The translations under genes were made by a program, and so were the position numbers. This document shows positions 7,954 through 15,941 of a stretch of 64,000 nt of DNA, piece after piece. How positions within the stretch are numbered: the first letter of the stretch is position 1; every line of letters begins with the position of its first letter. The notes beneath the pieces are model-generated. The model saw only the letters and a program-made list of their open reading frames with translations, was not told the DNA's origin and searched no databases. Source of the DNA: CAVQWT01 sp963810815 (GTDB lineage Bacteria; Pseudomonadota; Gammaproteobacteria; Burkholderiales; Casimicrobiaceae); the NCBI GenBank assembly GCA_963810815.1, contig CAWEPB010000003.1, positions 434,001 through 498,000 of the forward strand, read 5' to 3'.

Positions 7954-10480
7954 TTGGCAGAGATCAGCACCCTCGGCAAGTACGAAGTCCGGCGCGAGAT
8001 CGGCCGCGGCGCGATGGGCGTGGTCTACGAAGGCTACGATCCGCAGATCAAGCGCGTCATCGCGCTCAAGACCATCCGGCCGGACCAGCTCGCGGGCGAC
8101 GACTCGGCGACGGTGATCGCGCGGTTCCGCCGCGAGGCGCAGGCCGCGGGGCGGCTGTCGCACCCCAACATCGTGCCGGTCTACGACTTCGGCGAGGACG
8201 CCGGCGTCTGGTACATCGCGATGGAGTTCGTGAAGGGCCGCGAGCTCAAGGAATGCTTCGAGGCGAACGAGCGCTTCCGGACCGCCGACATCGTGCGCAT
8301 CATGGCGCAGATCCTCGCCGCGCTCGACTACGCCCACCGCCAGGGCGTGGTCCATCGCGACATCAAGCCGGCCAACATCTTCCTGCTCGACGACGGCAGC
8401 GTGAAGGTCGCCGACTTCGGCATCGCCCACATCGAGTCGTCGAGCCTGACGCAGGTGGGCGCGGTGCTGGGCACGCCGAGCTACATGTCGCCCGAGCAGA
8501 TCCTCGGCCTGCCGGTCGACGGCCGCTCGGACCTCTTCTCGGCCGGCGTCGTCCTGTACCAGTTCCTGACCGGCGAGCGGCCCTTCGCCGGGTCGGCGGC
8601 CACGACGATGCAGAAGGTGCTGAAGGAAGACCCGCTGCCGCCGTCGATGCTCAACGTCCAGGTGCTGCCGGTCATGGACTCCGTCGTGCGCAAGGCGCTG
8701 GCCAAGCGCGCCGACGAGCGGTACCAGAGCGCGCAGGAATTCGCCGACGCGATCCGCGACGCGGCGCCGGGGACGCAGCCGGCGGCGGAAGGCCGGCGGG
8801 CGGTGGCCGCCGCCGATCCGACGATCATCGCGGCGCCGGACCCGGGCGCGACCGGGGCGGCGGCCTCGACGGGCGTCGGGGCGGGTAGCGGGGCGGCTTC
8901 CGGGTCGGGTGCAGCAGCGGGTGCCGCTGCGGGTGCCGGGGCGGCCGCCGGAGCCGCTGCCGCGTCCGCGGCACCGGGGCCCTCGGCCGCGCCCGCCTCC
9001 GCCGGCCGCAGCGCGTCGCCGGCGAAGGCGGTGGTCATCGCCATCGCGGCGGTCGCCGTCGCCGCCGGCGCGTGGTTCGCGTTCCAGCGGCAGCCCACCG
9101 AGCCGACGAATCCGGCGCAGGTCGCCGGGTCGCAGGTGAAGGCGCCCGACGGGACGCCGCCGGCCCAGGCCGCCGTCCCGGCGCCCGCGTCGGTCGGCGC
9201 GCCGGCCGACGGAGCCGCCGGCACGCCAGCTCCGGCCGCTGACGGCCGGGTCGCCGACCACCGCGAACGCCGCGAGCCCGTCGCCGGGAACTCTGACGAT
9301 TTCCGCGGTCGGCCTGGTCGATCCCTCCGATCCGCGCTTCCAGGCCGACAAGGCGCTGCTGCAGACCGAGCTGCGCGCGGACTCGCGAAGCCAGCTGGTG
9401 GAAAAGGCGGTCGGGCTCCTGGTCGACCAGAAATCGATCGCCGCCAACTACGAGCTGCTGAAGACCCGGGTCCTGGCCAACAGCGGGAATTACGTGCAGG
9501 CGGTGGTCCGCGAAAGCGAGCCGCAGCTCGGCAAGGACGGCCTGATGTCGATGACGACCGAGGCCGTGGTCAACGTCAAGGCGGTCCAGAAATCGCTCAA
9601 CCAGATGACGCGCGACGAGCGGGTGGAACTGATCCGGGCGAGCGGCGATCCGCGGGTGTCGGTGCAGATCGACGTGCGCGACGCCGACCGCCCCGAGATG
9701 CCGCCGCTGCCGTCCCCGGTGGCCGAGAACCTGCTGAAGGAGCGCATCAAGTCGTTCGGTTTCCGCGTCTGGGCCGACGCGGCGGCCGGCGCTCCGGTCG
9801 GTCCCGCCGCCGACTTCGCCGTCATCGGCGAGGCCCGGATCCGGAAGCTGTCGGCGCGCCTCCAGGCCTCTGGCCTGATCATCACGAAGTACGCGCTCAC
9901 TTCGTGGACGGTCAAGTGCATCGACCGCGCGACCGGCGAGGAGATCTACTACAACACGACGCTGCCGAAGGGCGTCGGCAGCTGGGCCAGCGAGGAGGAG
10001 GCATTGAAGGCGATCGGGACGCGGATCGCCGACGAGTTCTCGCGCGACTTCTTCCTGCAGCACGCCAGCGTGACCACCCGCAAGGTCACGCTGCTGGTCG
10101 ACGGCCTGCCCGACGCCGCGTCCGAGGACCTGCTCGCGCGCGAGCTCGTCGGCCTGCCCGAGGTCGTCGCCGTCGCGGCGCGACCGCCGGCGAAGCCCCG
10201 CGGCTACGACGTGGTGCTGGCCGGCGGCGGCGCGCCCGGCGACCTCGTCGCCGTCGGCGTGCTGAAGCCGCTCAACGCCAAGCTCGGCCAGGCGTGCTTT
10301 GCGCTGGGCGGCACCAGCGCCGACCAGGTGTCGGTCCGGTTCGACGCCCGCTGCGCCGACCCGTCGGTGCTCTCGCGGCTGGAGACGAACCCGCCCGCGG
10401 GGCTGTACGGCTCGTCGCCGGGGCGGCAGAAGACCGTCGTGAAGAACCCCGAGACGCTGCGCAAGCTGACGACGATCTGA
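7954..10480 (+). CDS. Transmembrane Ser/Thr protein kinase, one frameshift near 9235
   Basis: TTG at 7954 opens LGKYEVRREIGRGAMGVVYEG, a Hanks-type kinase. The Gly-loop, the ALK lysine, VVHRDIKPANIFL (catalytic Asp near residue 135), VADFGIAH and a GTPSYMSPEQ activation segment are all present. An Ala/Gly-rich linker and one membrane span (KAVVIAIAAVAVAAGAWFAF) follow. The frame then degenerates, while the next frame continues coherently from LTAGSPTTANAAS through VGLVDPSDPRF to the stop at 10480. One extra base near 9230-9245 explains this. The rebuilt protein is about 840 aa with an extracytoplasmic domain (SWTVKCIDRATGEEIYY) resembling the CsgG/TolB-like neighbour. It is convergent with an FHA-domain cyclase, a plausible phosphothreonine reader. 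Confidence 0.85.
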
Positions 10481-10520
10481 GCGGCCACCGGGGTGCCATG
10501 CCGGCCCCGCCCGCCGGCGG

Positions 10521-11417
10521 TCAGGGTTCGCCGTCGAGACAGACGAAGGCCAGCGCCTCGACCGGGTCGAGGCCGTGCCGATGGCCGAAGCTGATGTGCC
10601 CGCGCCGGCGCAGGATCATTTCCTCGCGCCGGAGCTGGATCTCCGGCTCGCCTTCGATGGTCACGAAGGTCCCGTTCGAGCTCTGGTCGATCAGCACGAA
10701 CTTGTCGCGCCGCCGTTCGATCCGCGCGTGCAGCCGCGAGGCCAGCGGATCGGCGACCACCACGTCGTTGCCGGCGTCGCGGCCCAGCGTCAGCGACGGC
10801 GAGTTCGCGTTCAGCTCGTGGACGTGCGAGCCGTGCCGGAGTTCGAGGCGGGCCGCCCGGGCCTCCGCCCGCGGCGCCATCGCGGTCAGCTCGGCCGACG
10901 AGTCCTGCCACAGCAGCTCGCAGATGCCGATGTCCCGTTCCTTGCCCTTGACGGTCAGCACGTCCAGTTCGCGGACGCGGCCCCGCAGCGCCGGCGAGAG
11001 CAGCTCCGCCGTCGGCGACGACAGGATGACCTGCCCGCGCTTGGCCAGGCCGACCATCCGCGCGGCGACGTTCACCGAATCGCCGAACACGTCGCCGGAA
11101 ACGTCGATCGCGGCGCCGAAATGGAAACCCATGCGAAAGGCGAGGCGCACGTTCTCTGCCGGCGACCACTCGGTCATCCGGCGCTGGATCTCGGCCGCGG
11201 ATTCGGCGGCGTGGTCCGCGTGCCCGAACGCCAGCATCGCCTCGTCGCCGATGGTCTTGACCAGGCGCCCGCCGTAGCCGCGGGCCGAGGTCTCGGCCAT
11301 CGTGAGGCACTGGCTGATCGCCGCCAGCGCGGCGGTGTCGCCCAGCTGCTCGTAGAGGCGCGTGCTGCCGGCGATGTCGGCAAACAGCACGGCGAGATTG
11401 TGGTCGGGGGGGGTCAT
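10521..11417 (-). CDS. Class III adenylate/guanylate cyclase with C-terminal FHA domain
   Basis: ATG at 11417 gives 298 aa with no membrane span. Residues about 6-175 form a class III cyclase domain: LFADIAGSTRLYEQLGD with the first metal-binding Asp, KTIGDEAMLAFG with the second, FGDSVNVAARM with the transition-state Asn/Arg pair. Residues about 205-290 form an FHA domain (LTLGRDAGNDVVV, SRLHARIERR, LIDQSSNGTFV), the fold that reads phosphothreonine. The gene ends 40 bp from the end of the convergently transcribed kinase, so kinase phosphorylation recruiting or controlling the cyclase is an attractive inference. Specificity for ATP over GTP cannot be assigned safely from these motifs. Confidence 0.9.
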   Translation of the reverse strand: MTPPDHNLAVLFADIAGSTRLYEQLGDTAALAAISQCLTMAETSARGYGGRLVKTIGDEAMLAFGHADHAAESAAEIQRRMTEWSPAENVRLAFRMGFHFGAAIDVSGDVFGDSVNVAARMVGLAKRGQVILSSPTAELLSPALRGRVRELDVLTVKGKERDIGICELLWQDSSAELTAMAPRAEARAARLELRHGSHVHELNANSPSLTLGRDAGNDVVVADPLASRLHARIERRRDKFVLIDQSSNGTFVTIEGEPEIQLRREEMILRRRGHISFGHRHGLDPVEALAFVCLDGEP

Positions 11418-11520
11418 CGGGGGCCGGCGCGGGCGGGGAGGCCGGTCAGTATAAGCAACCACGGACGGCTTGTGGCCGCGGCGGCGGTTGCGTGCCGCCC
11501 TGCGGTTAAACTGCCCCACC

Positions 11521-12393
11521 ATGGACTCCCGCCCCGCCCGCCCGAGCTTCGAGAACCGCCGTTCGGACGGCGGCGGCCGCGTCAGGCGGCTGGCCCGTTC
11601 GCTCGCGGTCGTCGCGGTGCTGGCGCTCGCTGCCGCGGTCCCGGCGCACGCCCAATCCCGGGCCCCGGTCCCTGCGGTCGCCGCCGCCGCCGACCTGCAG
11701 TTCGCGCTGCCCGAGATCGCCGTCGATTTCGAAAAGGCCACCGGCCGCAAGGTCAGGCTCGCGTTCGGCTCGTCGGGCAACTTCCGCCGGCAGATCGCCG
11801 AGGGCGCACCGTTCGAGGTCTTCCTGTCCGCGGACGAGTCGTTCGTGCAGGCGCTGGCGGCCGAGGGCCGCACCGTCGACGGTGGGACGTTGTACGCGAT
11901 CGGCCGGCTGGTGCTGTTCGCCCCGTCCGGCTCGCCGCTGGTGCTCGCGCCGGCGCCGGAGGCGGCGCTCGCCGACCTCAAGGCCGCGCTGGCGGACGGC
12001 CGGGTGACGAAGCTGGCCATCGCCAATCCGGAGCACGCCCCCTACGGCCGCGCCGCGCGCGAGGCGCTGCAGAAGGCGGGCCTGTGGGACGCCGCCCGGC
12101 CGAAGCTGGTGCTGGGCGAGAACGTGTCGCAGGCGGCGCAGTTCGCCGTCGGCGGCTCCGCGCAGGCCGGCATCTTCGCGTACTCGCTGGCGCTCGCCCC
12201 GGCGATCGCCGAACGCGGCCGCCATGTGCTGCTGCCCGCCGAGCTGCACGCGCCGCTGGCGCAGCGGATGGTGCTGCTGAAGCGCGCCGGCGACGACGCG
12301 CGCGCGTTCTACGATTATCTGCAGACGCCGGCCGCACGCGCGGTGTTCCGCCGCTACGGCTTCGCGCTGCCGGGCGAAGCGGCGACGCCGTGA
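11521..12393 (+). CDS. modA: Molybdate ABC transporter substrate-binding protein
   Basis: 290 aa periplasmic binding protein of the ModA family. The signal peptide spans about residues 22-45 (VRRLARSLAVVAVLALAAAVPAHAQS). The mature core contains VAAAADLQFALPEIA, FGSSGNFRRQIAEGAPFEVFLSAD and KLAIANPEHAPYGRAAREAL, the family segments whose Ser and backbone groups hold the oxyanion. The stop codon overlaps the modB start (TGATG), so the genes are translationally coupled. No Mo-box (ModE operator) was recognised upstream. Tungstate is an alternative or additional ligand. Confidence 0.93.
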   Translation: MDSRPARPSFENRRSDGGGRVRRLARSLAVVAVLALAAAVPAHAQSRAPVPAVAAAADLQFALPEIAVDFEKATGRKVRLAFGSSGNFRRQIAEGAPFEVFLSADESFVQALAAEGRTVDGGTLYAIGRLVLFAPSGSPLVLAPAPEAALADLKAALADGRVTKLAIANPEHAPYGRAAREALQKAGLWDAARPKLVLGENVSQAAQFAVGGSAQAGIFAYSLALAPAIAERGRHVLLPAELHAPLAQRMVLLKRAGDDARAFYDYLQTPAARAVFRRYGFALPGEAATP

Positions 12394-14165
12394 TGGACTG
12401 GCAGGCGCTGCTGCTGTCGCTGCGGCTCGCGACGTTCACCGTCGTGCTGTTGCTGCCGCTGGGGCTGGTCGTCGCGCGCATCCTGGCGTGGACGCCGTTC
12501 CCCGGCCGCCGGCTCGCCGAGGCGGCGCTCGCGCTGCCGCTGGTGCTGCCGCCGACGGTCCTGGGCCTGTACCTGCTGCTGGCGTTCGGCCAGGGCTCGC
12601 CGCTCGGTCGCGCCTTCGAGGCGCTGACCGGCCATACGCTGGCGTTCAGTTTCAGCGGCCTGCTGCTGGCGTCGATCGTGTTCAACCTGCCGTTCGCCAT
12701 CCAGCCGATGCAGCGCGCGTTCGAATCGATTCCCGCGGACGTGCGCGACGCCGCCGCCTGCTGCGGGATGAGCCGCTGGAAGATCTTCACGCGGATCGAG
12801 CTGCCGCTGGCCTGGCCCGGCGTGCTGACCGCGGCGGTGCTGACGTTCGCGCACACGCTGGGCGAGTTCGGCGTCGTGCTGATGGTCGGCGGCAGCATCC
12901 CCGGCGAGACGCGGACCATCGCCATCGCCATCTACGACCGCGTGCAGGCCTTCGACCTCACCGGCGCCAACGTCATGGCGGCCGTGCTGCTGGCGCTGTC
13001 GCTGGCCGCCATCGCGATCGCGTACACGCACGGCGCGGCGCGAGGAGCGGCGATGAGCGTCGGCGGACTCTCGGTTCGCCTGGCCCAGCACGAGCCGATC
13101 CCGCTCGCCGTCGACCTCGACTGCGCGCCGGGCGAGCTGCTGGCGCTCACCGGCCCCTCGGGCAGCGGCAAGTCGACGGTGCTGCGGGCGATCGCCGGCC
13201 TGGTGCGCCCCCGCGACGGTCGGGTGGCGTGCGGCGACGACGTCTGGTTCGATCCCGCGGCGGGCGTGCACCGCACGCCGCAGCAGCGCTCGGTCGGGCT
13301 GGTGTTCCAGCACTACGCGCTGTTTCCGCACCTGTCCGCACTGCACAACGTGACCGCGGCGCTCGGCCACCTGGCCCCGGCGGCCCGCGAGGCGCGGGCC
13401 CGCGAACTGCTGGCGCTGGTGCACCTGCACGGCCTCGAGGCGCGGCGGCCGGCGGCGCTGTCCGGCGGCCAGCAGCAGCGCGTCGCGGTGGCGCGCGCGC
13501 TCGCCCGCGACCCCAAGGTGCTGCTGCTCGACGAGCCGTTCTCGGCGGTCGACCGGGTGACGCGGCACAAGCTGTATCGCGAGCTGGCCGCGCTGCGGCG
13601 CTCGCTGGCGATGCCGATCGTGCTGGTCACGCACGACCTCGACGAGGCCGCGGCGCTGGCCGACCGGATGGCGATCCTGCATCGCGGCCGCACGCTGCAG
13701 TCGGGCCCGCCGCAGGAAGTGATGGCGCGGCCGCGCGACGCCACGGTCGCGCGTCTGCTCGACCTGCGCAACGTGTTCGAGGGCGTGATCGACAGCCACG
13801 ACGCCGACCGCTCCTGGCTCGCCTGGGGCGGCCTGCGGCTGGAGATGCCGCCGGCAGCGCAGCTGCCGCCGCGCACGCGGGTGCACTGGGCGATCCCTGC
13901 CGCCGACGTCATCCTGCAACGGCGCGACCGGCCCTCCCGCGGCGATCGCGAGAATCCGGTCGACGGCACGGTGGTCGAATGCGTGGCGCTGGGCGAGATC
14001 GCGTCGATCGTCGTCGCGCCCGAGCGCGGTCCCGGCGCGCTGCTGCACCTGTCGGTGGCCACGCACGTCGCCCGTCGCAATCACATCGAGCCGGGGGCGC
14101 CGGTCACCGTGTCGCTGCTGGCCTCGGCGATCCACCTGATGCCCTGGGAAACGGCCTCCGCCTGA
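12393..14165 (+). CDS. modB: Molybdate permease ModB fused in frame to ATPase ModC
   Basis: One uninterrupted frame encodes a ModB permease (residues 1-220: five to six membrane spans, with the ABC-coupling EAA loop around DVRDAAACCGMSRWKIFTRIELPLA) running directly into ModC. Two readings are possible. One is a genuine ModBC fusion of 590 aa. The other is separate genes joined by a single-base indel. In the next frame the 3' end of modB reads RTRTARREERR and stops at a TGA overlapping the modC ATG (ATGA), which is the classic arrangement of separate genes. Since one-base insertions recur in this window, the second reading is at least as likely. Imports molybdate with ModA. Confidence 0.85.
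   Translation: MDWQALLLSLRLATFTVVLLLPLGLVVARILAWTPFPGRRLAEAALALPLVLPPTVLGLYLLLAFGQGSPLGRAFEALTGHTLAFSFSGLLLASIVFNLPFAIQPMQRAFESIPADVRDAAACCGMSRWKIFTRIELPLAWPGVLTAAVLTFAHTLGEFGVVLMVGGSIPGETRTIAIAIYDRVQAFDLTGANVMAAVLLALSLAAIAIAYTHGAARGAAMSVGGLSVRLAQHEPIPLAVDLDCAPGELLALTGPSGSGKSTVLRAIAGLVRPRDGRVACGDDVWFDPAAGVHRTPQQRSVGLVFQHYALFPHLSALHNVTAALGHLAPAAREARARELLALVHLHGLEARRPAALSGGQQQRVAVARALARDPKVLLLDEPFSAVDRVTRHKLYRELAALRRSLAMPIVLVTHDLDEAAALADRMAILHRGRTLQSGPPQEVMARPRDATVARLLDLRNVFEGVIDSHDADRSWLAWGGLRLEMPPAAQLPPRTRVHWAIPAADVILQRRDRPSRGDRENPVDGTVVECVALGEIASIVVAPERGPGALLHLSVATHVARRNHIEPGAPVTVSLLASAIHLMPWETASA
13053..14165 (+). CDS. modC: Molybdate ABC transporter ATPase, possible independent start
   Basis: The ATG at 13053 is preceded by GAGGAGCGGCG, a usable Shine-Dalgarno, so ModC (370 aa) can be made on its own even though the frame is continuous with ModB. 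The Walker A motif GPSGSGKST, the Q-loop (VFQHYALFPHL), the signature LSGGQQQRVAVARAL, Walker B VLLLDEPFSAVD and the H-loop VLVTHDLDEA are all intact. The C-terminal third (from about residue 290, VDGTVVECVALGEIASIV) is a TOBE/Mop-like domain that binds oxyanion and regulates transport in this family. It energises molybdate import with ModA and ModB. Confidence 0.88.
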   Translation: MSVGGLSVRLAQHEPIPLAVDLDCAPGELLALTGPSGSGKSTVLRAIAGLVRPRDGRVACGDDVWFDPAAGVHRTPQQRSVGLVFQHYALFPHLSALHNVTAALGHLAPAAREARARELLALVHLHGLEARRPAALSGGQQQRVAVARALARDPKVLLLDEPFSAVDRVTRHKLYRELAALRRSLAMPIVLVTHDLDEAAALADRMAILHRGRTLQSGPPQEVMARPRDATVARLLDLRNVFEGVIDSHDADRSWLAWGGLRLEMPPAAQLPPRTRVHWAIPAADVILQRRDRPSRGDRENPVDGTVVECVALGEIASIVVAPERGPGALLHLSVATHVARRNHIEPGAPVTVSLLASAIHLMPWETASA

Positions 14166-14205
14166 ATCGGTTACGATGCCGGTCCGCCCGTCACGCCGGA
14201 CCGCC

Positions 14206-15165
14206 ATGGACTTCCTGTTCATCCTCGACCCGCTGCCCGCGCTCAAGGCCTACAAGGACTCGAGCGTGGCGATGATGCGCGCGCTCGCGCGGCGCGGCCA
14301 CGCGCTCTACGCCTGCGAGCCCGGCGACCTGTGGTGGGACGCCGCCGGCACCCAGGCGCGCGCGGTGCCGCTGACGCTGTCCGACGACGATCACGACTGG
14401 TACGCGGCGGGGGCGGCCGTCGAGCGCCCGCTGGCCGCCTTCGCGGCGAGCCTGATGCGCAAGGATCCCCCGTTCGACATGGAATACGTCTACGCGACGT
14501 ACCTGCTCGAGCTCGCCGAGCGCGCCGGCGCCAGGGTCTACAACCGGCCGCGGGCCGTGCGCGACCACAACGAGAAGCTGGCGATCGCGAAATTCGCCGG
14601 TTTCATCGCGCCGACGCTGGTGGCGCGCGATCCGGCGCGCATCGGCGCGTTCATCGACGCGCACGGCGACGCCATCGTCAAGCCGCTCGACGGCATGGGC
14701 GGCGCGTCGGTGTTCCGCGTGCGCGCCGACGATCCGAACCGCAACGTGATCGTCGAGACGGTCGGCCAGCACGGCACGCGGACGGTGATGGTCCAGCGCT
14801 TCATTCCCGCGATCAGCGAGGGCGACAAGCGCGTGCTGCTGATCGGCGGCACGCCGGTACCGTTCGCGCTGGCGCGCATCCCCAAGGCGGGCGAGACGCG
14901 CGGCAACCTCGCCGCCGGCGGCCGCGGCGAGGCGAGGCCGCTCACCGACCGCGAGCGCGCGATCGCCGAGGCGCTGGCGCCGGCGCTGTGGGCGGACGGG
15001 CTGCTGGTCGTGGGGCTCGACGTCATCGGCGGCTTCCTCACCGAGGTCAACGTCACCAGCCCGACCTGCTTCGTGGAGATCGCGCAGCAGACCGGCTTCG
15101 ACGTCGCCGGCATGTTCGCCGACGCGCTCGTCGACGCCTGCGCGGGGCCCGCGACGACGAGCTGA
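14206..15165 (+). CDS. gshB: Glutathione synthetase
   Basis: 319 aa ATP-grasp ligase that joins gamma-glutamylcysteine and glycine. ATG at 14206 is chosen over an upstream in-frame ATG (14176) because the family begins MDFLFILDPL. Diagnostic segments are KDSSVAMMRALARRGH, the YNRPRAVRDHNEKLAIAKF region, the ATP-binding KPLDGMGGASVFR, the metal- and substrate-binding RFIPAISEGDKRVLLIGG, AAGGRGEARPLTDRE and DVIGGFLTEVNVTSPT. Downstream lie the PTS genes; this gshB-PTS order is one I associate with Betaproteobacteria. Confidence 0.95.
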   Translation: MDFLFILDPLPALKAYKDSSVAMMRALARRGHALYACEPGDLWWDAAGTQARAVPLTLSDDDHDWYAAGAAVERPLAAFAASLMRKDPPFDMEYVYATYLLELAERAGARVYNRPRAVRDHNEKLAIAKFAGFIAPTLVARDPARIGAFIDAHGDAIVKPLDGMGGASVFRVRADDPNRNVIVETVGQHGTRTVMVQRFIPAISEGDKRVLLIGGTPVPFALARIPKAGETRGNLAAGGRGEARPLTDRERAIAEALAPALWADGLLVVGLDVIGGFLTEVNVTSPTCFVEIAQQTGFDVAGMFADALVDACAGPATTS

Positions 15166-15267
15166 GTCCGCGCCTGCGACCTGTCCGGCGGTGGAGGTCG
15201 CCGCCGGCGCGCGGGCCCGCGGGCACGCGGGGGTCGCGTGCTAACATTTCCGGAGGCGTCCGCCCCC

Positions 15268-15681
15268 ATGATCGGCATCCTGCTCATCGCGCACGACACC
15301 CTGCCGGAAAGCCTCGTCCGGGGGGTGACGCACGTGCTCGGAGCGCCGCCGACGCAGCTCGACACCCTGTCGGTCGCGGCGAGCGACGACCCGCTGCGGC
15401 TGCTGCCCGCCGCCCGCGAGCAGGTCGCGCGGCTCGACACCGGCGAGGGCGTGCTGATCTTTTCGGACATCTTCGGCGCGTCGCCGTGCAATCTCGCCTG
15501 CAAGCTGATCGTGCCCGGCCGGGTGGAGGTGGTCGCGGGCGTCAACCTGCCGATGCTGGTGCGCGCGTTCACCTACCGCAGCAGGGGCCTGGACACGATG
15601 ATCAAGAAGGCCGTGTCCGGCGGTTGCGACGGCGTCTACCACGTCGAAGTCGACCCGATCTATGCTGCGCCGCGAAATTGA
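15268..15681 (+). CDS. PTS system mannose-type EIIA domain protein
   Basis: 137 aa. ATG at 15268 starts MIGILLIAHDTL, where His9 matches the phosphorylated His of mannose-family EIIA. DTGEGVLIFSDIFGASPCNLACKL and VVAGVNLPMLVRAF are further family hallmarks. It overlaps the HPr gene by about 20 nt, and Enzyme I follows, so the three form one operon. No EIIB, EIIC or EIID is encoded nearby, which points to regulatory phosphotransfer rather than sugar uptake. The phosphorylation target is not evident. Confidence 0.9.
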   Translation: MIGILLIAHDTLPESLVRGVTHVLGAPPTQLDTLSVAASDDPLRLLPAAREQVARLDTGEGVLIFSDIFGASPCNLACKLIVPGRVEVVAGVNLPMLVRAFTYRSRGLDTMIKKAVSGGCDGVYHVEVDPIYAAPRN

Positions 15682-15931
15682 GATCATCAACAAGCTGGGC
15701 CTGCACGCGCGGGCATCGGCGAAGTTGACGCAGACCGCTGCGAAATACCAGTGCGACGTCTCGCTCGAGCGCAACGGCCGCCGCGTCAACGCCAAGAGCA
15801 TCATGGGCGTGATGATGCTGGCCGCGGGCAAGGGGGCGAAGGTGACGTTCGAGACCGACGGTCCCGACGAAGCCGACGCCATGGACGCGCTGGCGACGCT
15901 GGTCAACGACTACTTCGGCGAAGGCGGCTGA
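15662..15931 (+). CDS. ptsH: Phosphocarrier protein HPr
   Basis: 89 aa, the standard size. NKLGLHARASAKLTQTA contains the phosphoryl-accepting His15, and AKSIMGVMMLAAGKGAKV places Ser46 at the regulatory serine used by HPr kinase in many proteobacteria. It accepts phosphate from Enzyme I (next gene) and presumably hands it to the EIIA encoded just upstream. Its start lies inside the 3' end of the EIIA gene, so translation is coupled. I see no hprK in this window. Confidence 0.95.
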   Translation: MLRREIEIINKLGLHARASAKLTQTAAKYQCDVSLERNGRRVNAKSIMGVMMLAAGKGAKVTFETDGPDEADAMDALATLVNDYFGEGG

Positions 15932-15941
15932 CCGCCGCCCG

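Noticed and set aside
9225..9300. Programmed ribosomal frameshift in the kinase
   Set aside because: No slippery heptamer or downstream structure is evident, and similar indels occur in unrelated genes, so sequence error or mutation is more likely.
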